Shown: piece after piece, positions 1 to 6,048 of the stretch
How the letters are laid out: every line of letters starts with the position of its first letter
How positions within the stretch are numbered: the first letter of the stretch is position 1
Origin: a virus
Strand: one strand, 5' to 3'
DNA: 59,009 bases
Virus record (IMG/VR): IMGVR_UViG_3300035698_004207
Location: 1 to 59,009 of that record
Notes under the pieces: model-generated
What the model saw: only the letters and a program-made list of their open reading frames with translations
Told to the model about the DNA's origin: nothing
Databases searched by the model: none
Made by a program: the position numbers and the translations under genes

Positions 1-36
1 GTCGAGGTTGAAGACCCGCCATTAACCAACGAATGA
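1..36 (+). CDS. C-terminal end of an upstream gene (partial)
   Basis: The first 11 codons of the window are open and end in TGA at 34-36, giving the tail VEVEDPPLTNE. The stop overlaps the ATG of the next small gene in an ATGA arrangement, which supports both. Nothing can be said about function. Confidence 0.5.
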   Translation, partial: VEVEDPPLTNE

Positions 37-176
37 AATGCCGCAAGCATATATGGGTCACCGAGCCAATTCAGGACTTGCGATTGTTGCCGCACTATGC
101 GAATTGCAAATGCACGAAATGCGGGGCGAAAAGGGTGATCCATTGGAGTCGGTTTAAAAAGAAGATAACTCGATAG
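33..176 (+). CDS. Small zinc-ribbon-like protein, 47 aa
   Basis: The short basic protein starts MKCRKHIW and carries cysteines at residues 3, 25, 27 and 30 (CKCTKCGAK), a pattern able to bind one zinc ion. It ends in a lysine-rich tail. The ATG overlaps the stop of the preceding gene (ATGA), so it is probably translated by coupling; no strong Shine-Dalgarno is visible. Small proteins of this type are common in phage accessory regions. The role is unknown; RNA or DNA binding is only an inference from charge and zinc motif. Confidence 0.6.
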   Translation: MKCRKHIWVTEPIQDLRLLPHYANCKCTKCGAKRVIHWSRFKKKITR

Positions 177-200
177 TACCCAAAGAAAGGTAGGTGTAAC

Positions 201-311
201 ATGGCAACACGCAAGAGCGGTAAGAAGGGTAGTTGTGGCGGCACTCCCCGCGTGGGGAAGAAGGGTGATCCTAAACCGGCCAGAGGCGGGCGAGGACAAA
301 GGCGCAAGTAG
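201..311 (+). CDS. Small very basic Gly/Lys-rich protein, 36 aa
   Basis: A 36-residue protein rich in Lys, Arg and Gly (MATRKSGKKGSCGG at the N terminus). A ribosome binding site (GGTAGGTG) lies just upstream of the ATG. It has no hydrophobic core, so it is probably disordered, and the charge suggests nucleic-acid contact. A hairpin with a T-run follows directly, so it is likely the last gene of its transcript. Function unknown. Confidence 0.6.
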   Translation: MATRKSGKKGSCGGTPRVGKKGDPKPARGGRGQRRK

Positions 312-316
312 TATAC

Positions 317-344
317 TGCCCCGGTGAAATTCCGGGCACTTTTT
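317..344 (+). terminator. Probable intrinsic terminator
   Basis: The arm TGCC(C)CGG pairs with CCGGGCA across a 7-base loop, with one bulged C, and is followed by CTTTTT. It sits 5 bases after the 36-aa gene. Confidence 0.6.
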
Positions 345-365
345 CGACAGGAGGCGCAGAATCCG

Positions 366-419
366 ATGTTCAATGAATGGGAATCCCCCCATTCACTAAG
401 ACAGGAGGTACGAGTATGA
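366..419 (+). CDS. Possible 17-aa leader peptide
   Basis: A 17-codon frame (MFNEWESPHSLRQEVRV) follows an AGGAGG sequence by 11 bases, and its TGA overlaps the ATG of the next gene (ATGA). It could be a translated leader that couples to the downstream gene, or a chance frame; the downstream gene has its own AGGAGG inside it. Confidence 0.25.
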   Translation: MFNEWESPHSLRQEVRV

Positions 420-805
420 AGGCAGCAGAAGCAGCATTAGCAGTGGCGAGAGACAATAACGAGGCTCGGTTAGCAGAACGGGCAATGATCGAGAGAGGGC
501 TGGATGAAAGGCAGAAAGCCCAGAGGGCTCACGAGATTACTATGCACAAACTCCGATGCCTGCCCGATAGTACATGCCCAATAGGGCAGAAAGAGAGGTG
601 TAGCATGGCAGCATATAGTACAGCATTAGCCGGAGAGTCCGTGCATGACGATCTCAAGGCGAATTGGGACGCGGAAAGCAAGGTGTTCAATCGCGTAACC
701 CATGACGACTTGGAACGATTCGCCAGAACCGTGGCCTACAAAGTGGCTAAGAACCTCAAGAACGGTCACGAGATGGACCCAGACATGAATCCGCTGGATA
801 AGTAA
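416..805 (+). CDS. Hypothetical protein, 129 aa
   Basis: Start chosen at the ATG preceded by AGGAGGT 7 bases upstream; a longer in-frame start exists at 377 but has no ribosome site. The N-terminal 60 residues are charged and helical (Ala, Arg, Glu-rich). A central segment has two cysteines (CLPDSTC) plus another in KERC. The C-terminal half is mixed charged helix. No family recognised. It lies in the small-gene accessory block, so an early or host-interaction role is possible but not shown. Confidence 0.7.
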   Translation: MKAAEAALAVARDNNEARLAERAMIERGLDERQKAQRAHEITMHKLRCLPDSTCPIGQKERCSMAAYSTALAGESVHDDLKANWDAESKVFNRVTHDDLERFARTVAYKVAKNLKNGHEMDPDMNPLDK

Positions 806-811
806 CAGGCT

Positions 812-830
812 GCGGGGAGCCTATCCCCGC
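812..830 (+). terminator. Hairpin, possible terminator or attenuator
   Basis: GCGGGGA and TCCCCGC form a perfect 7-bp stem with a 5-base loop, 7 bases after the preceding stop codon. The trailing sequence (CTAATTTATT) is only weakly T-rich, so termination strength is uncertain. Confidence 0.4.
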
Positions 831-870
831 CTAATTTATTGGTTATGAAACGACAAATCAGGAGTGAGAC

Positions 871-1110
871 ATGACCGTAGGAGAATTAAAGAAGTTATTC
901 AAAGACATGCCAGACGAAACGCTGGTGATGTACCATGCATACGATAAGGGCTGCTGTCTTGGGCAGTATCGAAGAGAGGATACTTGGGTGTTTACCCCGA
1001 AAGATAAGTATGGGAAGCTGGCGTTTGTGATGAATCCTAACGATGATTATGACCCGCGCAAACCCGACACTCTCCCAAAACCGACAGATAGGAGTGCGAC
1101 TAATGAATGA
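871..1110 (+). CDS. Hypothetical protein, 79 aa
   Basis: Starts MTVGELKKLFKDMPDETLV after a good ribosome site (CAGGAGTG). The opening resembles small phage proteins in which a TVGELK..L..MPDD.xV segment forms a short helix before a beta hairpin; the assignment is by general pattern only. The C terminus is proline-rich and charged (DPRKPDTLPKPTDRS). Its stop overlaps a following micro-ORF. Function unknown. Confidence 0.7.
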   Translation: MTVGELKKLFKDMPDETLVMYHAYDKGCCLGQYRREDTWVFTPKDKYGKLAFVMNPNDDYDPRKPDTLPKPTDRSATNE

Positions 1111-1162
1111 AGAATTGGAGCCGAGCAAAGATCACCGTGTTCGCAAAGCATCTTCTCGGTGA
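1103..1162 (+). CDS. Possible 19-aa micro-ORF linking two genes
   Basis: The frame begins at an ATG inside the last codons of the 871-1110 gene and ends in TGA overlapping a GTG at 1159, the distal start of the next frame. The chain of overlaps suggests translational coupling, but the peptide (MNEELEPSKDHRVRKASSR) has no recognisable feature. Confidence 0.25.
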   Translation: MNEELEPSKDHRVRKASSR

Positions 1163-1209
1163 CGAATGCCAGAAGTGCATTCGCAAAGAAACGAGAGGAG
1201 ACGTGTAGA

Positions 1210-1410
1210 ATGTTTTATACAGCCCAGTGTCGTGAGTGCAGGAGGGTAGTGGCTTGCCGTGATGATGCAGCTATGGTCGAGAAGTGGCTAAACCAAGGAC
1301 TTATAGTGCAGCGAGCGGACTTCAAGAAAGATGAACCAAGGGAGCTTCGGCGCTGTCAGTTTTGTGGAAGCGAAAAAGGCACGAAATCGACAGGAGACAG
1401 GGTATCATGA
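1210..1410 (+). CDS. Small two-CxxC zinc-binding protein, 66 aa
   Basis: The ATG at 1210 has GAGGAG 8 bases upstream; a GTG at 1159 in the same frame would add 17 residues. The protein has CRECRRVVAC near its start and CQFC near its end, so two pairs of cysteines bracket a helical segment, the usual arrangement of a small treble-clef or zinc-ribbon fold. Function unknown; probably a nucleic-acid- or protein-binding accessory protein. Its stop overlaps the next ATG (ATGA). Confidence 0.65.
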   Translation: MFYTAQCRECRRVVACRDDAAMVEKWLNQGLIVQRADFKKDEPRELRRCQFCGSEKGTKSTGDRVS

Positions 1411-1601
1411 TAAATTCAAAAGTAGGAGATACGGTACTCCGAGATATGTGCGGGGTAAAGATGGTGCTAGAGGTATCTGTTGTTGAGGGCGATGTAGTCT
1501 CCTGCGGGCCTTGGACATTTCATCGGATAACCGGCGGAGAGATAGACGAGGACCTAGGTTGGGACGGTATAACGTTGTACGGGTCGTTCATAGTTGATTA
1601 G
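1407..1601 (+). CDS. Hypothetical protein, 64 aa
   Basis: The ATG overlaps the upstream stop (ATGA) and lies after CAGGAGACAGGG. The protein is short, beta-rich by appearance (VGDTVLRDMCGVKMVLEVSV) and acidic at the end. The opening resembles small phage proteins that form a five-stranded barrel reading V.D..GV.M.V, but no family can be named. Function unknown. Confidence 0.65.
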   Translation: MINSKVGDTVLRDMCGVKMVLEVSVVEGDVVSCGPWTFHRITGGEIDEDLGWDGITLYGSFIVD

Positions 1602-1615
1602 GACCAGGAGAAGAC

Positions 1616-1723
1616 ATGAAGCTGAAAATGTTGCTATGCGTTCTCATGTGGGCGGTGGTTGGAGTTGCCGCACGAATTATTGAGGTACTTGGATTCGATA
1701 CGTCGGTACGAAGCGCGTCATGA
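1616..1723 (+). CDS. Small membrane protein, 35 aa
   Basis: A single hydrophobic helix spans roughly residues 5-21 (MLLCVLMWAVVGVAA), preceded by MKLK and followed by a short polar tail. A ribosome site (CAGGAGAAG) precedes the ATG. The stop overlaps the next ATG (ATGA). It could be a small inner-membrane peptide; no function is evident. Confidence 0.6.
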   Translation: MKLKMLLCVLMWAVVGVAARIIEVLGFDTSVRSAS

Positions 1724-1893
1724 GCGCGCAACCATACAAGTTTGATGTGGCTGCCGATAACGATCACCTACGGTCCCTGCTTATCACACCAGACGGGTGC
1801 GGTACCAAGGATAAGGAGGAGGCGTTGGACGAGCTGATTAACAGAGCATACTGGTGGGGCGGCGAAGACGCCGAGAAAGGGGATACAATCTAG
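1720..1893 (+). CDS. Hypothetical protein, 57 aa
   Basis: Begins MSAQPYKFDVAADNDHL, overlapping the previous stop, and ends in TAG whose last base is the first base of the next GTG start. The protein is acidic with a C-terminal helix (KEEALDELINRAYWWGGED). No family recognised. The tight overlap on both sides is the main evidence that it is translated. Confidence 0.55.
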   Translation: MSAQPYKFDVAADNDHLRSLLITPDGCGTKDKEEALDELINRAYWWGGEDAEKGDTI

Positions 1894-2069
1894 TGGAGAT
1901 AAGCCTAACATTCAAAACCCCGGACGCCGTTGATTTCGCGATCGAGGACTTGGAAGACTATGAGGTTGAGGAGGTACGGGCAGCGGCAGAGAAGTGGATT
2001 GAGTACGGCGAGTACATAACCGTTGTGCTAGATACCAAAAAGGGCACGTGCGAGGTACAACCCGTGTAG
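1893..2069 (+). CDS. Hypothetical acidic protein, 58 aa
   Basis: The GTG start at 1893 is chosen because it overlaps the preceding stop and has AAGGGG 10 bases upstream; a longer start at 1854 would lie inside the preceding gene and encode an unlikely Arg-rich leader. The sequence alternates short strands and acidic helices (DFAIEDLEDYEVEEV) and ends in a strand (YITVVLDTKKGTCEVQPV), suggesting a small alpha/beta fold. Function unknown. Confidence 0.6.
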   Translation: MEISLTFKTPDAVDFAIEDLEDYEVEEVRAAAEKWIEYGEYITVVLDTKKGTCEVQPV

Positions 2070-2077
2070 GAGGAGTG

Positions 2078-2488
2078 ATGAACACCATACTGTTTAGGTT
2101 TTGGGAAAAAGAGTTACGGCGCATGTCCGGGCCACACGGTATAGGCGTGATATACGAGTACCTTACAGAAGAGTTTGGTAAGTACCGATCAAATTACGTC
2201 CTGAACTGGAATAACATTGTAACCATGCAGTACACAGGTTACGACGGCGAGGACAAGGTAAAGATATTTGATAGGGATGTCGTTGAGGCCGGGGATCCGG
2301 ATAAGCGGTTTCTGTCTACGATAGTGTGGTCACCAACCAAAGGCGGTTGGGGCGCCAAGCAAGGTAAACAAACTATCTTCTGGTCTAGGGACGTATTCAC
2401 ATGGTCGTTGGGTTGTGAGACCTGGAAGGTTGTTGGCAACGCGTTTGAAAATCCAGAGCTGGTAGATAGGAGGAGCAATGAATCGTAA
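2078..2488 (+). CDS. Hypothetical protein, 136 aa
   Basis: Starts after GTAGGAGGAG with an ATG 5 bases downstream. It is rich in aromatic residues, especially Trp (YVLNWNNIVTMQY, IVWSPTKGGWG, FTWSLGCETW), and appears to be a compact beta-rich soluble protein. No domain recognised. Its last codons overlap the start of the next membrane-protein gene by 11 bases. Confidence 0.7.
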   Translation: MNTILFRFWEKELRRMSGPHGIGVIYEYLTEEFGKYRSNYVLNWNNIVTMQYTGYDGEDKVKIFDRDVVEAGDPDKRFLSTIVWSPTKGGWGAKQGKQTIFWSRDVFTWSLGCETWKVVGNAFENPELVDRRSNES

Positions 2489-2795
2489 AACAAGAGTAGT
2501 AGGGTGGTTCCTGTGGTTCAAGTTCTGCGAGATAGGTAAGGTGTTGATGGGTATAGCGTCGATAGCGGCGCCCGTCACGGCTCTGATCTTTAGCCTTATT
2601 TGGATAAGCAAGCAACCATGGGGCGAAGTGTTTTCTTTTGCTCTTGCTCTTATTGGCGCCGGTATGCTTGCGTTCCTAGCTATCTGGTCGTTAGTACGCG
2701 ACGAAATTGTAGATTGGATCACTGACAATTGGGAGAAGGCTGACGACAAGGTGGACGAGGTAGACGATAGGAGACGCGATGTCAAGGAACTGTAA
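2478..2795 (+). CDS. Membrane protein with two transmembrane helices, 105 aa
   Basis: Two hydrophobic stretches are visible, roughly residues 22-43 (VLMGIASIAAPVTALIFSLI) and 50-72 (VFSFALALIGAGMLAFLAIW). They are separated by a short turn and followed by an acidic helical tail of about 30 residues. The layout is that of a small inner-membrane hairpin protein. Holin activity cannot be excluded, but the position far from lytic enzymes argues against it. It overlaps both neighbours. Confidence 0.65.
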   Translation: MNRKTRVVGWFLWFKFCEIGKVLMGIASIAAPVTALIFSLIWISKQPWGEVFSFALALIGAGMLAFLAIWSLVRDEIVDWITDNWEKADDKVDEVDDRRRDVKEL

Positions 2796-3237
2796 GTACT
2801 GGAAGTGGGTAGACAACGACCCCAAAGGTTACGGAGTAGCTGGCGCGGGCTGTAGGCTGCACGACGGCTTCTGCGACGGCGAGTGCGATGACTTCGAGGA
2901 ACTGGATATAAGCTTTGACGGCTACCAGGAGTATGCGTGGGCGTTAGCGCAGTACCCTAACAAGGGGCACAATCTCTCGTACCCGGCACTGGGCGTAGGA
3001 GGAGAGGCTGGCGAGGTATGTGACTGTGTTAAGAAGATCATGCGTGATGACGGCGAGAAGGTTACGCCGGAGAAGCGTGAGCAGTTGAAGAAAGAGCTGG
3101 GCGACGTCATGTGGTACGTGGCGGCCGTGGCATCGGAGCTGGGTCTCAAACTACGAGACGTGGCGGAGACTAACATAGAAAAGCTACGCGACCGTCGTGA
3201 ACGCGGCGTGCTCGGTGGCAGTGGAGACAACAGATGA
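2779..3237 (+). CDS. MazG-like nucleotide pyrophosphohydrolase, 152 aa
   Basis: The C-terminal 110 residues match the MazG/all-alpha NTP pyrophosphatase pattern: a GVGGEAGEVCD motif followed by KK, then KKELGDVMWYVAAVASELGL with the second acidic metal-binding pair, then AETNIEKLRDRRERG and a final GSGDNR. Family members hydrolyse NTPs or dNTPs to the monophosphate and pyrophosphate using Mg2+. Before this domain there is a Cys-rich N-terminal segment of about 40 residues (C5, C25, C32, C36), an unusual extra that may bind metal. Phage MazG proteins are thought to adjust nucleotide or alarmone pools; that role is inferred. Confidence 0.85.
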   Translation: MSRNCKYWKWVDNDPKGYGVAGAGCRLHDGFCDGECDDFEELDISFDGYQEYAWALAQYPNKGHNLSYPALGVGGEAGEVCDCVKKIMRDDGEKVTPEKREQLKKELGDVMWYVAAVASELGLKLRDVAETNIEKLRDRRERGVLGGSGDNR

Positions 3238-4508
3238 ACAAGATCGAATTGGTAGAGTATTTCGAAAAACATGGTAAGACCCTGCGTACGGCGTTGCTCG
3301 CCTGCATTCAGAAATACAGGGAGCTGCCGTCATATTGGGGTGAGCTAAAGAAAGGTGAGCCTACGTCGCTCGGCTATCTGCCGTACGACGAGATTGTCAG
3401 GTCGCATTACCCCTCGATCCATAACTGCGGACTATGTGCTATGTTTTACGCAGATAGTTCCGAGTCTTCTACGTGCTCGGGCTGCCCTCTGGGATCATGT
3501 AACACCCATGAACCTTGGGCGTCTGTCATAAAGTCGTTGAACACCAAGGACAAACCATCGTTTGTAACCGCTTGCGCAGCCATGGTTACCACGTTGGAGA
3601 CCGCGTTGCGTGTACACGATAACGAGAAGTTGAAGCAGCAGGCGGCTTTCGGTGGGGTGTCAGAACGGGCCGAACGGGTTTTCCAGGCTTTGACGGTGCC
3701 GCGTATGCCTTCGCAGCAGGCTTTTCAATCCGTGATGCAGTCTAGTGCGTTCGCGTCGTCGCAAGTCATAGCGAGGCAGCCCATGAAACTGGATAAACCT
3801 CCCAGGCCTACGGATGAGGAGATAGAGCGTAAATGCCGTAGTCGTTGGGGAGAAGCCAGGTACCGGCCAACCGGCGATTACCGTATGCCGGTGGCGGGTG
3901 AACCGTATGTCAACTACAAGGGCGATCTGTCTAGGTGCATTGAGAGCCACCCACCTGGTGGATCGCGTTGGGTACTTGAGGTCGTGCCGTATGGCCCGCC
4001 TACTACTAAGCAGCTGGATAACGTCTCCGTATGCGACGATAAGCGCTGGAGGGCAACCGGTGAGTTCAGACGTCCGGAGGTTGATGAAAGTATATGGTCT
4101 CGTAGTAATTACGTTCGAACACGTTTTCGCGAGAATCACAAAGTGACTACCGGTTGGATAATCCGCTTGGTTGAGGGTCTGGAAGTACCGACGGAGAAGG
4201 ATTGCAAGGTCTACCACGAAACCGGTAAGCCCAACAACCTTAAGGTCAAGGACCCTGACGGCAGGAATCACTTCCTATCCAGTGTAGGCCACCTAAAGAA
4301 CTTCATTGGCTACGTGTATGCCTGGAAGGGCGTTAACAGGGTAGCGGCTACACCGATAGTATGGATCCACTCAGCAGGCATAGCCACGGTTAGACCTAAT
4401 CGCAGAATTAGTGAGGTAACCAAGCCTTTCGCTGTTAGGTTCGTAAACAACACCCGTGTGTTTCCGGATGAGGCTGAGCCTGATCCAGTCAAACCCAAGA
4501 AAGGGTAA
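3234..4508 (+). CDS. Hypothetical protein with Cys clusters, 424 aa
   Basis: Starts MNKIELVEYFEKHGK in an ATGA overlap with the MazG-like gene. A Cys-rich region near residues 65-90 (CGLCAMF, then CSGCPLGSC) looks like a structural metal site. The C-terminal half contains two related segments, RYRPTGDYRMPVAGEPY and RWRATGEFRRPEVDES, suggesting an internal duplication of a small beta module. No catalytic motif is seen and no family is recognised. It is the longest gene of the accessory block. Confidence 0.75.
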   Translation: MNKIELVEYFEKHGKTLRTALLACIQKYRELPSYWGELKKGEPTSLGYLPYDEIVRSHYPSIHNCGLCAMFYADSSESSTCSGCPLGSCNTHEPWASVIKSLNTKDKPSFVTACAAMVTTLETALRVHDNEKLKQQAAFGGVSERAERVFQALTVPRMPSQQAFQSVMQSSAFASSQVIARQPMKLDKPPRPTDEEIERKCRSRWGEARYRPTGDYRMPVAGEPYVNYKGDLSRCIESHPPGGSRWVLEVVPYGPPTTKQLDNVSVCDDKRWRATGEFRRPEVDESIWSRSNYVRTRFRENHKVTTGWIIRLVEGLEVPTEKDCKVYHETGKPNNLKVKDPDGRNHFLSSVGHLKNFIGYVYAWKGVNRVAATPIVWIHSAGIATVRPNRRISEVTKPFAVRFVNNTRVFPDEAEPDPVKPKKG

Positions 4509-4512
4509 TGCC

Positions 4513-4758
4513 ATGTATTGTCCAAACTGTCACTACGGCTCCGAGATATGGGAGCCGTTTAACAGCACGTGTAACCAATGCGGGTTTGTGTCTACCAGAC
4601 GCAAACGCAAAGACGATAAGTCGTTCCTAACCAAGTCACCATTCGGAGCGAAGAAAGAGAGAAAAAATAATGAGCGTGATAGGAAGAGCTTCAAAGAAGA
4701 CATGGTCGCAGCTGCGGCTCTGGCTTCGCCCGCGCCTGGAGAAATTGCTACGCAATAA
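4513..4758 (+). CDS. Small zinc-ribbon protein, 81 aa
   Basis: CPNC at residues 3-6 and CNQCG about 14 residues later form a clear two-CxxC zinc ribbon. The rest is a lysine/arginine-rich, probably disordered stretch (RRKRKDDKSF, KKERKNNERDRKS) and an alanine-rich end. A weak ribosome site (AAAGGG) precedes the ATG. Nucleic-acid binding is likely from this composition but not demonstrated. Confidence 0.65.
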   Translation: MYCPNCHYGSEIWEPFNSTCNQCGFVSTRRKRKDDKSFLTKSPFGAKKERKNNERDRKSFKEDMVAAAALASPAPGEIATQ

Positions 4759-4990
4759 CTTATTCCAGGGTGTTATGATATTGCTGGTAGCGGCACTATT
4801 CATCTCGGTATTAGCAGCTGCTGCGGAGCGTAGCGCTAAACGCGAAGGCGTAGAAGAGGGTGTACGTATGTTCCGCAAGGACGCGGTTGAACGCGGCTAC
4901 GCGGTTTGGGACGTAACAGACCCAGGAACAGGTGAGTCAACATTCAGGTGGTTGCATTCTGTGACCACCTCGGTAGAGGAGGCGCAGTGA
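4670..4990 (+). CDS. Single-pass membrane protein, 106 aa
   Basis: The N-terminal 30 residues are basic, followed by one hydrophobic segment at about residues 32-52 (LFQGVMILLVAALFISVLAA), then a charged helical tail. It overlaps the zinc-ribbon gene by 89 bases in another frame, which is unusual; a shorter start inside the overlap cannot be excluded. Function unknown. Confidence 0.55.
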   Translation: MSVIGRASKKTWSQLRLWLRPRLEKLLRNNLFQGVMILLVAALFISVLAAAAERSAKREGVEEGVRMFRKDAVERGYAVWDVTDPGTGESTFRWLHSVTTSVEEAQ

Positions 4991-5430
4991 GAAGACTAAG
5001 TAGTGATGAGGCGTTTTTGGTACTTGTAGCTAATAAGTTGCTTACACCTATGCGCAGGGTAGCGCTTGTGGCGTTACAAGATTGTGAGCAGCCGGCCACA
5101 GCATCAGAGATAGCATCTCGTTTGACAGCATCTAAAGGTGGGAGAGGTCAGGCTGGTAATCTTCATGCCAGGCTGGGTGAACTACGTACTCAAGGTGTTG
5201 TCGCCGAGGCTGAGGAAATTCAAAAATGCAGTGTAACCGGTAACAGCGTTATAGGGTGGTATATTACTGGTAACAGCCCTATCAAGTACGTTGCGGAAAA
5301 TAAGGCTACTCGTAAGGAGCTGGAGGCCGCTGTTGCGCAGCTGACTCAAGAGCGTGACGAGATTAAAGTTGAGGTCACTAGGCTAAAAGACGAACTGAAT
5401 AAACCGACACAACCAGGAGAGCCACAATGA
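4987..5430 (+). CDS. Winged-helix-like protein with C-terminal coiled coil, 147 aa
   Basis: The GTG start overlaps the previous TGA (GTGA) and has GAGGAGG 4 bases upstream. Residues about 20-75 read like a winged helix (RVALVALQDCEQPATASEIASRL in pieces, then NLHARLGELRTQGVV). The last 40 residues form a heptad-patterned coiled coil (ELEAAVAQLTQERDEIKVEV). This suggests a dimeric DNA-binding regulator or structural DNA-binding protein, inferred from pattern alone. Confidence 0.6.
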   Translation: MRRLSSDEAFLVLVANKLLTPMRRVALVALQDCEQPATASEIASRLTASKGGRGQAGNLHARLGELRTQGVVAEAEEIQKCSVTGNSVIGWYITGNSPIKYVAENKATRKELEAAVAQLTQERDEIKVEVTRLKDELNKPTQPGEPQ

Positions 5431-5672
5431 GTAAGGTACTGGAGGTAGTGAAAGAGGAGAGGGCGGCAAAGCAGGCGGAGAGGGCTGAGGCGGGTGCCAA
5501 GGCTATATTAAACGATATGATCTTCGATGTTGAGAAAGCCCTGAGGCGAGTGGGTGTGGCACAGAAGATGTTAGCCAAGTACCAGGCCCGGCTCGATAAG
5601 TTCGCGGCATTGGCTGACGAGAGTCACGTTAAGTGCATCGAGGCCTACGACGACGGCGAAACGTCCGAGTAG
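5427..5672 (+). CDS. Small helical protein, 81 aa
   Basis: Starts MSKVLEVVKEERAAKQAERA in an ATGA overlap. It is nearly all charged helix with an alanine-rich centre and no aromatic core, consistent with a coiled-coil or partner-bound protein. It is the last gene before the strong terminator at 5755. Function unknown. Confidence 0.6.
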   Translation: MSKVLEVVKEERAAKQAERAEAGAKAILNDMIFDVEKALRRVGVAQKMLAKYQARLDKFAALADESHVKCIEAYDDGETSE

Positions 5673-5754
5673 GCGGTGATAGCGTTAAGACCCTAGAGCG
5701 CGAAAAAGACGGCCATACCGAGATATGCTTAAGTCGTTGATTTACATGGACTAC

Positions 5755-5788
5755 AGCTGGAGGGCCTTCGGGCCCTCCCAGCTTTTTC
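5755..5788 (+). terminator. Strong intrinsic terminator
   Basis: AGCTGG-AGGGCC and GGCCCTCCCAGCT pair through 12 bp with one bulge around a stable TTCG tetraloop, followed by TTTTTCCTTTT. It closes the accessory block. Bases 5673-5754 hold nothing else recognisable. Confidence 0.9.
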
Positions 5789-5808
5789 CTTTTCTTAGCT
5801 ATCAGGGC

Positions 5809-5838
5809 TTGACCTACGAGTACCAATAAGGGTATTAT
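5809..5838 (+). promoter_or_regulatory. Sigma70-like promoter
   Basis: TTGACC (5809-5814) and TATTAT (5833-5838) are separated by 18 bases and lie directly between the terminator and the 5857 gene. Transcription would begin about 5845 and read into the portal operon. It implies that host RNA polymerase can transcribe the structural genes. Confidence 0.7.
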
Positions 5839-5856
5839 CTTTGCGGAGGTGGGCTT

Positions 5857-6048
5857 ATGGAAAAGACAGGCGAAGTGCGTGAGGGTATTACACCATGTGA
5901 TCACTGCGCAAAACCAGCTACATCAGTTGTTGGCAAGAAAGCTAGTTGCAAAGACCACGGTCCCGATGGATGCAAGAGCGCTAGTTGCACCACGGGCTTG
6001 AAGTCGTTTACTGAACCGTTGGAAGACGATGGGAAGTCAGATAAGTGA
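5857..6048 (+). CDS. Small Cys/His-rich metal-binding protein, 63 aa
   Basis: A CDHC motif at residues 14-17 is followed by a CKDH motif and by C...C (CKSASC), giving a Cys/His set suitable for one or two zinc ions. The ribosome site GCGGAGGTGGG is strong. It is the first gene after the promoter and its stop overlaps the GTG of the portal gene (GTGA). Small zinc proteins often precede phage portal genes in such operons, but the role is unknown. Confidence 0.65.
   Translation: MEKTGEVREGITPCDHCAKPATSVVGKKASCKDHGPDGCKSASCTTGLKSFTEPLEDDGKSDK

Noticed and set aside
95-373. Minus-strand open frame of 92 codons
   Set aside because: It is antisense to two small plus-strand genes and a terminator hairpin, has no ribosome site, and every convincing gene in the window is on the + strand.
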